Positions 28,035 to 38,761 of a DNA stretch of 64,000 nt are shown piece after piece. How positions within the stretch are numbered: the stretch's first letter is position 1; every line of letters begins with the position of its first letter. Below the pieces are notes generated by a model, which made no database searches, was not told the origin of the DNA, and saw only the letters and a list, made by a program, of their open reading frames with translations. This stretch comes from Thermococcus sp. 4557 (GTDB lineage: Archaea; Methanobacteriota_B; Thermococci; Thermococcales; Thermococcaceae). Position numbers and translations under genes: made by a program. The stretch covers positions 1,054,001 through 1,118,000 of the forward strand of contig NC_015865.1 of assembly GCF_000221185.1 (NCBI RefSeq). The letters are read 5' to 3'.

Positions 28035-30032
28035 TTAGTGCCTTTCGAGTTTCTTTAGTCTCGCCGCGGAGAACTTGAACTCCGGTGTTCCAGCTTTGTT
28101 TAGAGCTGGGCTCGTTATTTTGTTCGCCTTGAAGTGGAAGGGAACCGCAACTACGCCAGAGGGAACACCGCCGAGCTTGGCCCTCATTCTAATCTTCCCG
28201 CGCCTCGTCTCAATCTCGACCCAGTCGCCATCGTGGATTCCAAGCCTCTCCGCGTCGCTCCTGTTTATCAGCACCCTGGGCTCTCCCATCAGCCTAACGA
28301 GCGAGGGACTCCTGAGAGTCATTTCACCGGTGTTGTAGTGGCTTATCAGCCTGATTGTGGTGAGGATGAAGGGGTACTCGTAGTCCGGCCTCTCCCATGG
28401 CTGCACCTGCTCCACCGCGATGAACCTGGCCTTTCCGTCTGGGGTTGCGAACTCCCAGGTGTGGAGCCTCTTCTTCGGAAGGAATACCCCATCCCCCGCC
28501 TTCAGCTCGTCAACGCTCATCTCCTCCAGCGAAGGGAAGAGGCGGAAATACTCGGCGGTGATCTCTTCAACGCTAGAGTAGTTGAATCCAGGCAAACCGA
28601 GGGCCCTGCCGAGCATGGTCAGTATCTCCCAGTCGGGCTTCGAATCACCCATCGGCTCGCAGACCTTGTGGCTCCACTGAATCCTCCTCTCGCTGTTCAT
28701 GTACGAGCCTTCCTTCTCGCAGAAGGCCGAAGCCGGCAGAACGTAGTGGGCGTAGCGGGCAGTTCTCGTCATGAAGATATCCTGAACGACGAGGAGGTCG
28801 AGCTTTCTGAGGGCATTTCTCACCCGGACGAAGTCCGCCTCGCTGACGGCAGGGTTTTCCCCGACTATGTAGAGCGCCTTGATGTCGCTGCTCTCTATCG
28901 CCTCCCAGAGCTCTGTGAGGTAAAGTCCGCGCTCCGTTGGGAGGTCTTCCACGCCCCATATCTTCGCCACGCGCTTCCTGAACCTCTCGTCGGTCAGGGG
29001 GACGTAACCTGGCAGGAACTCACTCAGCGCTCCCATATATGCCGCTCCCTGAACGTTGTTCTGACCGCGCATCGGGTAGAGGCCGCCCCTTTCGCCGATG
29101 TAGCCGAGGAGCAGGGCGAGGTCTATAACGGCCATAACGTTCTCAACACCTGAAACGTGCTGTGTCAAACCCATGCCCCACATTATCGCGCCGCTTCCGG
29201 CGAGGGCAAAGGTCCTCGCAACTTCTCTGATCGTTTCAGCCGGAATTCCGGTTACCTTCTCCGCGTACTCCGGCGTATACTTCATCACAGCCATCCTTAT
29301 CTCGGAGAAGCCAACGGTTCTGGTCTTTATGAACTCCTCATCGTAGAGCTCCTCCCGGATTATGATGTTCATCAGGGCGTTTGCGAGGGCTATGTCCGTC
29401 CCCGGGCGAATGACGAGACTGTAGTCCGCGAAGGCCATCGTCCTGGTTTCCCTGACGTCAACAACGATCACCTTCGCCCCCCTTTTCTTGGCCCTCAGGA
29501 TGTAGTCCATGACAACGGGGTGGGTCTCGGCGGGATTGTAGCCCCAGATGAGTATGGCCCCGAATCCTCCTAAGTCTTCGTAGGGGTTGGTCTGTGCCCC
29601 GGCTCCAACGGTCATCTTGAGGGCGTGAACGCTCGCCTCGTGGCAGAGGCGGGCACAGTTGTCTATGTTGTTGGTGCCGAAAAGCCGCGCGATCTTCTGG
29701 AGGAGGTAGTTCTCCTCGTTGCTCACCTTCGATGAGGCTATGAACGCTACAGCATCGGCACCGTACAGCTCGCGGATTTCGAGGAGTTTACCCGCTATCT
29801 CCTCGATGGCCCTTCCCCAGCTTATCGGCCTCATCTTGGAGCCTTCACGCTTCAGGGGGCGCTTGAGCCTGTCCCCGGAAAGAACGAATTCCGTCGCGTG
29901 GAGGCCCTTGGGGCAGAACTTGCCCCTGTTGGGCTCGCCTCGGTGGGGTTTAACCCTCATAGTCTTGGGATCAACGAGAAGCCTGCAGCCGAAGCCGCAG
30001 TAGGGACACACGACCGTCTTGGGCTCGCTCAC
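28035..30032 (-). CDS. fdhF: Formate dehydrogenase-like molybdopterin/tungstopterin oxidoreductase
   Basis: A 665-residue catalytic subunit of the FDH-H type, expected to oxidise formate at a Mo/W-bis-pterin centre. The start is the GTG at 30032 behind AGGTGG. Cys9, Cys12, Cys16 and Cys40 bind one 4Fe-4S cluster. Cys130 in NCARLCHEAS takes the place of the selenocysteine in E. coli FdhF, followed by the conserved His131. The dinucleotide-binding C-terminal domain is complete. No hydrogenase, ferredoxin or NAD-binding subunit is nearby, so the electron partner is unknown. Other members of this family, such as arsenite or nitrate enzymes, are less likely because of the CxH motif. Confidence 0.85.
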   Translation of the reverse strand: MSEPKTVVCPYCGFGCRLLVDPKTMRVKPHRGEPNRGKFCPKGLHATEFVLSGDRLKRPLKREGSKMRPISWGRAIEEIAGKLLEIRELYGADAVAFIASSKVSNEENYLLQKIARLFGTNNIDNCARLCHEASVHALKMTVGAGAQTNPYEDLGGFGAILIWGYNPAETHPVVMDYILRAKKRGAKVIVVDVRETRTMAFADYSLVIRPGTDIALANALMNIIIREELYDEEFIKTRTVGFSEIRMAVMKYTPEYAEKVTGIPAETIREVARTFALAGSGAIMWGMGLTQHVSGVENVMAVIDLALLLGYIGERGGLYPMRGQNNVQGAAYMGALSEFLPGYVPLTDERFRKRVAKIWGVEDLPTERGLYLTELWEAIESSDIKALYIVGENPAVSEADFVRVRNALRKLDLLVVQDIFMTRTARYAHYVLPASAFCEKEGSYMNSERRIQWSHKVCEPMGDSKPDWEILTMLGRALGLPGFNYSSVEEITAEYFRLFPSLEEMSVDELKAGDGVFLPKKRLHTWEFATPDGKARFIAVEQVQPWERPDYEYPFILTTIRLISHYNTGEMTLRSPSLVRLMGEPRVLINRSDAERLGIHDGDWVEIETRRGKIRMRAKLGGVPSGVVAVPFHFKANKITSPALNKAGTPEFKFSAARLKKLERH

Positions 30033-30106
30033 GCTACCACCTGTGAGCATCTAAACGGCAAAAATAAAAAGCTTTCTGGAATAAATTTGATGAAAAAGTG
30101 TTCAAA

Positions 30107-30700
30107 TCAGAGGACCTTCCCCAGGAAGTACTCGTGAACCCTTGTGTCGTCGGTCAGCTCCGGATGGAACTCCAGCCCGATAACGTTGTCCTGCTCGACT
30201 CCCACGACCCTGTCTCCAAGCCACGCTATCGGCTTCACCTTATCGCTGAGTAGCCCCACTATCCTCGGGGCGCGGATAAAGACCCCTGGGAAGGGCTCGT
30301 CGCTGAAGGCGAGCCTTATTGGAGCCTCGAAGCTGTCCACCTGCCTGCCGTAGGCGTTTCTGTTTACCCTGACGTCGAGAAGCCCGAGGAACCTCTGCTC
30401 CGGGGTGGCGCCTATTACCTCCTTCGAGAGCATTATCAGGCCTGCGCAGGTGCCCATTATGGGAAGTCCTTCCTCGCCGAGCTTCCGGACCGGCTCGAGG
30501 AGGCCGTTCTTCAGCATAAGCCTCGAGATGGTCGTGCTCTCGCCACCGGGGATTATGATCGCGGAAATTCCCTCCAGCTGCCCCGGTTTCCTGAGCCAGA
30601 GAACCTCCCCGGCCACGCCGAGGTTTTCCAGGGCTTTCCTTGCCGCCTCGATGTGCTCGCTGACGTCGCCCTGGAGGCCTATAACGCCCACCTTGACCAT
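30107..30700 (-). CDS. pdxT: Pyridoxal 5'-phosphate synthase, glutaminase subunit
   Basis: A 197-residue glutaminase feeding ammonia to PdxS for direct PLP synthesis. Seen are the family motif IIPGGESTTISR, the nucleophile Cys85 in MGTCAGLIML and the His-Glu pair in LEFHPELTDD. It starts 30 bases after pdxS on the same strand, so the two form an operon. Confidence 0.97.
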   Translation of the reverse strand: MVKVGVIGLQGDVSEHIEAARKALENLGVAGEVLWLRKPGQLEGISAIIIPGGESTTISRLMLKNGLLEPVRKLGEEGLPIMGTCAGLIMLSKEVIGATPEQRFLGLLDVRVNRNAYGRQVDSFEAPIRLAFSDEPFPGVFIRAPRIVGLLSDKVKPIAWLGDRVVGVEQDNVIGLEFHPELTDDTRVHEYFLGKVL

Positions 30701-30730
30701 TTCAATCCCCCCACAGAAAAGGGAGAAGAG

Positions 30731-31738
30731 TCAGACGCCCCTCTCCTCAAGGCGAACTTCGAGCTCCTCGATCTCCTGGCCGCGCATCGGCTCGCCGATC
30801 TCCTTGCTTATCTCAACGAGAACGTCCGGCTCGTCCCAGTGGTTAACGGCCTCGACTATGGCCCTGGCCATCTTCTCAGGCTGGGAGCTCTTGAAGATTC
30901 CCGAGCCGACGAAGACGCCGTCCATGCCCATCTGCATCATCAGCGCGGCGTCTGCAGGGGTGGCGACTCCTCCGGCGGCAAAGTTGACGACCGGAAGCCT
31001 TCCAAGCTTCCTTATTTCGAGGAGTATCTTGTAGAGGCCGTCAACTATCTCGCGGTAGGTGTAGGAACCATAGATTGGCTCGTTCTCGAGAACGTGCCTT
31101 GGCAGACCGCTGATTTCCCTGACCTCGAAGGCCAGCCTGAAATAAGGCTCCGCGAACTTTTCAGCCACTCCGTAGACCTGCTCATCCGTCATGCGCTGGA
31201 GGAGTGCTATGTTGTCCCTGAGAAGGCGGACGTGCCTTACCGCCTCGATGATGTTTCCAGTCCCAGCCTCGCCCTTCGTCCTCATCATTGCCGCGCCTTC
31301 CCATATCCTCCTGACGGCCTCACCGAGGTTCCTGTTGCCGCAGACGAAGGGGACGTTGAACTCGCGCTTGTCTATGTGGAAGTAGGGGTCAGAAGGCGTG
31401 AGAACCTCGCTCTCGTCAATCATGTCAACGCCCAGAGCTTCGAGTATTTTCGCCTCGGCGACGTGGCCGATCCTGACCTTCGCCATAACCGGAATGGTCA
31501 CCGCGTCCATTATCTCCTGAATCTTCTCTATCGGGGCCATCCTCGCCACGCCGCCGGCCTTCCTGATGTCCGCCGGAACCCTGTGGAGGGCCATGACCGA
31601 AACCGCACCGGCTTCCTCCGCTATTCTGGCCTGCTCCGCGTTCGTGACGTCCATTATCACTCCGCCCTTAACCATCTTGGCAAAACCGCGCTTCAGCCTG
31701 TCCGTGCCCTTGGCCTCTATAACGTGGAGCTTTCCCAT
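30731..31738 (-). CDS. pdxS: Pyridoxal 5'-phosphate synthase, synthase subunit
   Basis: A 335-residue PdxS that builds PLP from ribose 5-phosphate, glyceraldehyde 3-phosphate and ammonia. The [24 protein letters not shown] stretch (read in part) carries the substrate lysines, and [21 protein letters not shown] the phosphate site. It is longer than the bacterial enzyme by an insert near residues 170-210, as in other Thermococcales. The ATG at 31738 is preceded by GGTGGTGG. Two inverted repeats lie in the promoter. Confidence 0.97.
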   Translation of the reverse strand: MGKLHVIEAKGTDRLKRGFAKMVKGGVIMDVTNAEQARIAEEAGAVSVMALHRVPADIRKAGGVARMAPIEKIQEIMDAVTIPVMAKVRIGHVAEAKILEALGVDMIDESEVLTPSDPYFHIDKREFNVPFVCGNRNLGEAVRRIWEGAAMMRTKGEAGTGNIIEAVRHVRLLRDNIALLQRMTDEQVYGVAEKFAEPYFRLAFEVREISGLPRHVLENEPIYGSYTYREIVDGLYKILLEIRKLGRLPVVNFAAGGVATPADAALMMQMGMDGVFVGSGIFKSSQPEKMARAIVEAVNHWDEPDVLVEISKEIGEPMRGQEIEELEVRLEERGV

Positions 31739-31752
31739 GGCCACCACCATTT

Positions 31753-31800
31753 CAAGTTATGACTTGCAATATTATTCAAGAAGAAACTTGAATATAAACC
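31753..31800 (-). promoter_or_regulatory. pdxS promoter with two inverted repeats
   Basis: ATTCAAG-aagaaa-CTTGAAT (31774-31793) and CAAGT-tatg-ACTTG (31753-31766) are perfect inverted repeats sharing the half-site CAAG/CTTG, with centres 24 bp apart. The first overlaps the - strand TATA (GGTTTATATTC, 31800-31790) and the second falls in the short leader before the ribosome binding site. They look like operators of a pyridoxal-related regulator; the regulator is unknown. Confidence 0.45.
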
Positions 31801-31870
31801 TTGCCGCGGAGAAGGTTCGGAGGGGCCGAAAAGGTATCGAGAGAATCGAAAAAAGATGAAAAACCTTTGC

Positions 31871-32704
31871 TCAAAGCTTTCCAATTATCTCAAGGCTGAC
31901 GTCGAAGTTTCTGACCGAGTGTGTGAGGTAGCCGAGGCTTATGACGTCGATGTCGAGCACCGCGTACTCCTCGATGTTTTCAGGAGTTATCCCGCCGGAG
32001 ACTTCGATTTTCACCCTCTCGTGAAGGCCCTCACGCCTTAGAGCCTCGACCGTCTCAGCTATCTCGGCCGGACTCATGTTGTCAAGCATCACCACGTCCG
32101 CCCCGGCCTTTGCCGCTTTGAGGGCATCCTCAAGGCTCTCGACCTCAACCTCGACGACCTTGTAAACGCTGAAAGACTTGGCGCGCCTTATGGCCTCCTC
32201 CAGCGGAACGAGAGCGAGGTGGTTGTCCTTTATGAGCACCGCGTCGCTCAGCGAGAAGCGGTGAGGCTCCCCGCCGCCGATAAGTATTGCCCGCTTGTCC
32301 AGCGGCTTGAGGAGGGTCTTCCTCGTCCCTGCAACGCGAACCTTAGGGTTTACGGCCTTAACCTTCTCGACGAGCCTTCTGACCTCGGTCGCAATCCCGC
32401 TCATCCTGCCCATAATGTTCAAAGCCGTCCTCTCGACGAGGAGTATCGAGCGGGCGTCGCCCTCAAGCTCGAGGATTACGTCTCCCCTCTTCACTTCCTC
32501 GCCGTCGCGTTTTCTGACCGAAACCGTGACCCCGAAGTGCTCGAAGAGGGCCTTGGCTTCTTCAACGCCCGCTATTATTCCTTTCTGCTTCGCAATTATT
32601 ACTGCCTTGGCCCTGATTCCCTCCGGAACCACCGCCTCACTCGTGACGTCGCCGAAGGGAGCGTCCTCCTCAAGGAACCTGAGCAGATATGAAAGAGAGA
32701 TCAT
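31871..32704 (-). CDS. nadC: Quinolinate phosphoribosyltransferase
   Basis: A 277-residue NadC that turns quinolinate and PRPP into nicotinate mononucleotide. EEDAPFGDVTSEAV, RVAGTRKTLLKPLDKRAILIGGGEPHRFSL (read in part) and the C-terminal EVSGGITPENI are family motifs. The ATG has GGAGGG six bases before it. Last gene of the nadB-nadA-nadC operon, 49 bases after nadA. Confidence 0.97.
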   Translation of the reverse strand: MISLSYLLRFLEEDAPFGDVTSEAVVPEGIRAKAVIIAKQKGIIAGVEEAKALFEHFGVTVSVRKRDGEEVKRGDVILELEGDARSILLVERTALNIMGRMSGIATEVRRLVEKVKAVNPKVRVAGTRKTLLKPLDKRAILIGGGEPHRFSLSDAVLIKDNHLALVPLEEAIRRAKSFSVYKVVEVEVESLEDALKAAKAGADVVMLDNMSPAEIAETVEALRREGLHERVKIEVSGGITPENIEEYAVLDIDVISLGYLTHSVRNFDVSLEIIGKL

Positions 32705-32753
32705 AAGTTTCCCTCCATACTTAACAAAAACTACGAAATCTTTCCCTCTGAAC

Positions 32754-33662
32754 TTAACTCATCTCCAGCATCCTCTCGATGGCCTTCCTAGCCTTCTCCG
32801 CTATATCCTCCGGCACTTCAACCCGGTACTTCATGTCCCTGAGCGACTCGTAGACGTGGTTTAGGGCTATCGCCTTCATGCCGATGCAGACCGCGTCTTC
32901 CCTGGCGGGGTGAAACTTGATATCGGGGTAGAGCTTCCCGAGCCTGTAAACCATCTCGTGCTCGGTGAAGACGACCCACTCGTCGTGCTCGGGGGCGCGC
33001 TTTATCATCCCGCCCGTGGAGACTATTATGTCGGCCCTTTCCTGCACTTCCGGCTCGCACTCGGGGTGGACCATCAGCTTGGCGTTGGGGTAGAGCTTCC
33101 TCGCGCGCTCCACGTCCTCGACGGTGAACTTCCTGTGAACGTAGCAGTGTCCGTACTCGGGGACGGGGATGACCTTCTTTCCTGTGACCTTGGCGACGTG
33201 GTGGGCCAGGTTCTTGTCCGGGCCGAAGATTACCACGTCGGAATCTAGCTTTTCGACTATTTTGACCGCGTTGGCTGAGGTTACCGTTACGTCAGCATAG
33301 GCCTTGGTCTTGGCGGTGGTGTTCACGTAGAGAACCACCGGAGCGTCCGGATACTGCTCTTTGGCCCTGAGGATGTGCTCGACCTTCAGCATGTTGGCCA
33401 TCGCGCAGGTGGCCGTTTTAGCCGGCAGGAGAACTGTCTTTTCAGGGTTGAGGATTTTGGCGGTCTCGGCCATGAAGTCAACGCCCGCAAAAACGATGAC
33501 GTCCGCATCAACATCAACGGCCTTCCTAGCCAGCTCAAGGCTGTCACCGAGGAAATCCGCCACATCCTGAACCTCAGGTAGCTGGTAGTTGTGGGCCATT
33601 ATTATGGCGTTGCGCTCCTCCTTCAGGCGTTCAATCTCAGCTATGAGCGTCTCCTTCTCCAT
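32754..33662 (-). CDS. nadA: Quinolinate synthase
   Basis: A 302-residue NadA that condenses iminoaspartate with dihydroxyacetone phosphate. Three cysteines expected to bind a 4Fe-4S cluster are seen in [20 protein letters not shown] and [34 protein letters not shown] is the family N-terminal motif. The start is the ATG at 33662 with GAGGTGAG before it; the longer frame upstream is not supported. Confidence 0.97.
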   Translation of the reverse strand: MEKETLIAEIERLKEERNAIIMAHNYQLPEVQDVADFLGDSLELARKAVDVDADVIVFAGVDFMAETAKILNPEKTVLLPAKTATCAMANMLKVEHILRAKEQYPDAPVVLYVNTTAKTKAYADVTVTSANAVKIVEKLDSDVVIFGPDKNLAHHVAKVTGKKVIPVPEYGHCYVHRKFTVEDVERARKLYPNAKLMVHPECEPEVQERADIIVSTGGMIKRAPEHDEWVVFTEHEMVYRLGKLYPDIKFHPAREDAVCIGMKAIALNHVYESLRDMKYRVEVPEDIAEKARKAIERMLEMS

Positions 33663-33724
33663 AATCTCACCTCGCTTGGATGGTGGTAGAGGGAGAAGAT
33701 TAAAAGGTTGTTGGCCACCTATGG

Positions 33725-35125
33725 TTAGAGCCTGCACCTTCCGTCGAAGAAGCTCGGTCTCTCGAGGGATTTGCTCATAGCCGGAAAGTCCTCGCGGTAG
33801 TGGGCGCCCCGGCTTTCTTCCCTTGCGAGGGCACACTCAAGGACTCCCCTCGCGAGCAGCTTTAACCTAGGGTCTGCCTCGATTCCCTCCAGTTCCCTAA
33901 GGCCCTCCTTAAGGGTCTTCGCACTCCTAACGATTCCGGCGTGATTCCACAGGAGTTCCCTCAGCGAGTCAACGTCCCCGGCCCCGTAGCCGTGATATGC
34001 CGGCTCCTTCACGTCCCCCCGCCTCGGCTTATCCCTCGCTATGGTTCTTGCAACTTCAAGGCCAGAAACGAGGCACTCAAGGAGGGAATTGCTGGCGAGT
34101 CTGTTCGCCCCATGGAAGCCGTTGCAGGAAGCTTCACCCACCGCGTAGAGGTTCTTAACGGCAGTTCTATACCAGAGGTCAACCGCTATCCCGCCCATCG
34201 TGTAGTGGGCTATCGGAGAGACTGGAATGAGGTCTCTGGCCGGGTCGATTCCGTCCTTCCTCAGGAAAGCGTATATCTGAGGGAAGCGTTTCTTGAAGCC
34301 CTCTATGCCGGTTGCATCGAGGAAGACTCTCCTGCCGGCCTTCATCTGGTTATATATCGCCCTAGCGACGATGTCCCTCGTGGAGAGCTCGTTCACGAAG
34401 CGCTCGCCGTCTTCGGTTACCAGCTTTGCTCCCGCTCCCCTGACGGCCTCGCTGATGAGGAAAACGCCGTTCTTGCCGACGTAGCCGGTCGGGTGGAACT
34501 GGACGAACTCCAGATCCCTCGCTGGGGCACCCTTCATTATAGCGTCGCCTATGAGGGTGCCGAGGTTGAGGGGCGAACCGGCGGTGTACTTGAAGAGCGA
34601 GGCAAAGCCGCCCGTGGCTATAACGGTGGCATCGAACGTAAGAAGCTCTCCGTCGAGAAAGACCCCGTAGGCCTTGCCCTCCCTCACCGCCAGCTCCTCG
34701 ACAATGCCCTCAACGAAGTGAACGCCCGCTTCCCTGGCGGCCAGATAGAGGACTTTCATGAGGTGCTTTCCGGTCTCGTTTCTTACGGTGAAGACGCGGT
34801 GGAATGAGTGCCCCCCCTCGGTCTCGTTGGTCTCGAACTCAAGGCCTATTGAGAGCAGAAAGTCGTAGGCCTCCCCCGCCTTCGAGATGACGCTCCATAC
34901 GGTCTCCTCATCGTTGAGATACTTGCCGGCCGTGATCGTGTCGAGAACATGGGCTCTGGGAGAATCTCCGTCGAGAATGGGAAAGGCTATCCCGGCCTGG
35001 GCAAGGTAGGAGTTGCTCTCCTTTATTCCCCTTCCGATGACCGTCATGTCGAAGCCCCGTCTCGCAAGGGCTATTGCAGCGGTTAATCCCGCGGCACCGC
35101 TTCCGATGATTCCAACGCTGGTCAT
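33725..35125 (-). CDS. nadB: L-aspartate oxidase
   Basis: A 466-residue FAD enzyme that makes iminoaspartate for NadA. The Rossmann motif [20 protein letters not shown], the succinate-dehydrogenase-like catalytic regions [10 protein letters not shown] and [10 protein letters not shown], and [17 protein letters not shown] are present. Using an oxidase in an anaerobe implies an acceptor other than oxygen, such as fumarate. First gene of the nad operon; a CCTTTTAAC TATA (35166-35157, - strand) is about 35 bases upstream. Confidence 0.95.
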   Translation of the reverse strand: MTSVGIIGSGAAGLTAAIALARRGFDMTVIGRGIKESNSYLAQAGIAFPILDGDSPRAHVLDTITAGKYLNDEETVWSVISKAGEAYDFLLSIGLEFETNETEGGHSFHRVFTVRNETGKHLMKVLYLAAREAGVHFVEGIVEELAVREGKAYGVFLDGELLTFDATVIATGGFASLFKYTAGSPLNLGTLIGDAIMKGAPARDLEFVQFHPTGYVGKNGVFLISEAVRGAGAKLVTEDGERFVNELSTRDIVARAIYNQMKAGRRVFLDATGIEGFKKRFPQIYAFLRKDGIDPARDLIPVSPIAHYTMGGIAVDLWYRTAVKNLYAVGEASCNGFHGANRLASNSLLECLVSGLEVARTIARDKPRRGDVKEPAYHGYGAGDVDSLRELLWNHAGIVRSAKTLKEGLRELEGIEADPRLKLLARGVLECALAREESRGAHYREDFPAMSKSLERPSFFDGRCRL

Positions 35126-35179
35126 GACCCTCGCCAGAGCATAAAAAGAAGAGATAGTTAAAAGGGTTGCCTTTAAAGT

Positions 35180-36502
35180 TCAGCGGCGCCTGAAGAGCCA
35201 GAGACCTCCCAGGAGTACCAGAGCAGCAACTGCCATATTGCCAAAGAACGGAACCTCGTTCGTCGTGCTCACCTCGCTTAAATCATAGAAATACTCGGAG
35301 TTCTGAACTTTGTTGTCAGTATCGTCGATCCAGACTACAATATAAGTCTCTGGAGAATGGGCGGGCTTTGCTACAATCGCTGGGTTTCGTTTGCTGTTGG
35401 ATTCCTTGATTAACGTCTCGGCACTGCCCAGCAGCGTCCCATCAGGCTTCAGCCGCTGGATGTTCAGGTAGAATGGGTCGTTGTTGTCATCGGGATTGTC
35501 CCTGAGCTCCCAGACAAACACAAGGTAGTTATTTGTGCCGTTCTCGACGAAGGTCAAATCGCCGTGGCCCGCGTTGTAGTCCGTGAAGAGCTGGGTGGTG
35601 CTTCCAAGGGAAACGGAGCCATCATCGGCAATGTAAACGGGACAGGTGTACCATACAAGCCTCTCAGAAGTTCCACCGGATCTAGAGTATGCCGCCAGGA
35701 AACCGCCGTTGGTGTAAGCCACGGAGGTATGGTATGCATCTTTTGAAGTTGCAGGGTCGATAGGGGTGTAATCAATCGAGCTGGTATCAACATGACCGTT
35801 GGACAGGAGTTTAAATTTCAGGAAGCCCACCTCGTAGTTCCCGGAATCGTCAGCCACTCTAAACACCGCACCAAAAACGCCGAGATCCGGGTTATAACCA
35901 AGGGAGAGATACTTTATTGCCCCCCCGTTTGTGTACCTGTCCTTTCCATCAAACAGCAAACCCGAGTCCACAATGTTGCCGTTCTCGTCTATAACAGCGT
36001 AGTAGAGCTCATTCCTGGCACTGTAGGATGCCCTGCCAAAGAGAACCACAACGTATCCACCACCATAGCTGACTCCAACGTAGTCTCCAACCGGATGCTC
36101 GTCGTATATCTGGAATACGTCAGTCAGGGGGTTTCCTTGATAGTCATAAAGCCTGCCGTACAGATGGCCATCAGAGTCCCTCTCCCACACCACGAGATAC
36201 TTATTGTCCTCAGCCGAGCCGCCGGAGACGAGTTCACTCATCTTCGATGCCACTCCCACTTCCATGGCCTTGCCGGAGTCGTCGATTGTAATGTTCTTCG
36301 CCCCAGTATTGTTGCGCACCCAGTACAGTGCCCCAAAGGCTCCAGATTCGTTGCTCCAAACGATGAAATAGTAACCGTCGTCAAATCCGTCGGTAGCAAC
36401 GTCAACCCAGTACCCTGAAGAGCTGCCACCGTTGTTGTGAACCGCTGCAACAGTGCCCGACAGGAGAACCAGAAGCATTGTGAAAACCACAATCCTTCGC
36501 AT
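35180..36502 (-). CDS. Secreted beta-propeller-like protein with C-terminal anchor
   Basis: A 440-residue protein starting at the ATG at 36502 behind GGTGGTG. It has a signal peptide (MRRIVVFTMLLVLLSGTVAA), repeats of the form YFIVWSNESG, YLVVWERDSDG, YVVVLFGRAS and YIVVWIDDTD that suggest beta-propeller blades, and a C-terminal VPFFGNMAVAALVLLGGL-type helix ending in RRR. The tail resembles archaeosortase-type PEF/PGF signals and not the CGP-CTERM tail common in this order. Ligand unknown. TATA near 36532-36542. Confidence 0.72.
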   Translation of the reverse strand: MRRIVVFTMLLVLLSGTVAAVHNNGGSSSGYWVDVATDGFDDGYYFIVWSNESGAFGALYWVRNNTGAKNITIDDSGKAMEVGVASKMSELVSGGSAEDNKYLVVWERDSDGHLYGRLYDYQGNPLTDVFQIYDEHPVGDYVGVSYGGGYVVVLFGRASYSARNELYYAVIDENGNIVDSGLLFDGKDRYTNGGAIKYLSLGYNPDLGVFGAVFRVADDSGNYEVGFLKFKLLSNGHVDTSSIDYTPIDPATSKDAYHTSVAYTNGGFLAAYSRSGGTSERLVWYTCPVYIADDGSVSLGSTTQLFTDYNAGHGDLTFVENGTNNYLVFVWELRDNPDDNNDPFYLNIQRLKPDGTLLGSAETLIKESNSKRNPAIVAKPAHSPETYIVVWIDDTDNKVQNSEYFYDLSEVSTTNEVPFFGNMAVAALVLLGGLWLFRRR

Positions 36503-36567
36503 CAACACCACCATATAGAATACCACAGCAAAAAATAAAAAGCTTTGCCCGAGAAATGCCGGGAAAA

Positions 36568-38052
<1,485 letters not shown>

Positions 38053-38083
38053 TTAACATGAACCTGGCAGGGGTTTTTAAGGG
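38053..38083 (-). promoter_or_regulatory. guaB promoter with single purine-box-like site
   Basis: TTAACATGAACCTGGCAG (38053-38070, + strand) matches 13 of 18 positions of the purE site TTTACATCAAAATGGCAA. It lies directly downstream of the guaB TATA (38074-38083), where the transcription start is expected. I see no convincing second copy 42 bp upstream. Confidence 0.4.
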
Positions 38084-38278
38084 TTTCCACGATGAGGGCG
38101 AATCCAGGCATCGAGGAGCCACGCACATCCCCAGCGTCGACGATATGACAAAAGAACCAGGAAAAGTTTACGTTCAATCCAAACTTTCCCCTTTTTTACC
38201 CATCGGTTCATCACAAATACAAAGAACAAGCCGAAAGACTAAAATAGACATCGATGTCCACATTTTTCGGTGATTACC

Positions 38279-38630
38279 ATGGAGGCAGCCGTAAGAAACG
38301 TTGCAAGGGGGGAGGGCCAAACCCTCCGCTGGAAAGGTTGAGAGGAGCTTTGGTTTTGAGGAGCTGTTGGGTGAAATCCTGAAGGAAGGTCTCTTCTGGG
38401 CGGCCCTCGGTCGGCCGTCGGAGGTCATGCCGTTTCTGAGGGGCAAGCTCTTGAGCAACGGCATCGGTATGGACCGTGGACGCAGGGAATACCTGGAGTA
38501 CCTGCTCGACGACCTGGAAAGGTTCTACAAGAGGGTGTCGTGGAGCGACGAGATTGACGAGCGGCACTGGAAGGCGCTGAGGTCCTTCCACAGGGACATA
38601 GTCTCGGTGATTTCTTCCGAGAGGGCTTAG
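38279..38630 (+). pseudogene. Small conserved-looking gene with a one-base frameshift in a G tract
   Basis: An ATG at 38279 has an ideal GGTGAT four bases before it and reads MEAAVRNVARG, but hits a stop after 20 codons. From a run of six Gs (38307-38312) onward the +1 frame is open to 38630 and encodes ERSFGFEELLGEILKEG and a helical protein ending in DIVSVISSERA. Removing one G gives a continuous 116-residue protein. The only start in the second frame is a TTG without a ribosome binding site. Either a real lesion, slippage-controlled expression, or a sequencing error. Family unknown. Confidence 0.6.
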
Positions 38631-38658
38631 CTTTTTAACCCCTCTTCCCTACTCCTTC

Positions 38659-38714
38659 TGGGATGATGAGGGAAGTTTCGTCCGAGCGGTGAGGAAACTC
38701 GCATGGGCTGACCA
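38659..38714 (+). ncRNA. Box C/D guide sRNA
   Basis: Box C ATGATGA (38663-38669), 12-base spacer, box D' CCGA (38682-38685), 3-base gap, box C' GTGAGGA (38689-38695), 12-base spacer, box D CTGA (38708-38711), with a short TGG/CCA outer stem. Both spacers have exactly the 12 bases typical of archaeal guides. By the N-plus-five rule the methylated residues would be the fifth of ACGAAACTTCCC and the fifth of CCCATGCGAGTT. A TATA-like GCTTTTTAAC (38631-38640) precedes it. It lies alone in the gap between two genes. Confidence 0.75.
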
Positions 38715-38761
38715 CCCTCAACCTTTTAAACGGCTCTTCTCTTTGCCCATCGGGAGGAAAA

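Noticed and set aside
38095-38112. Second purine-box site 42 bp upstream of the guaB copy
   Set aside because: The sequence keeps only the C5 and G6 positions and lacks TGNNAA in either orientation.
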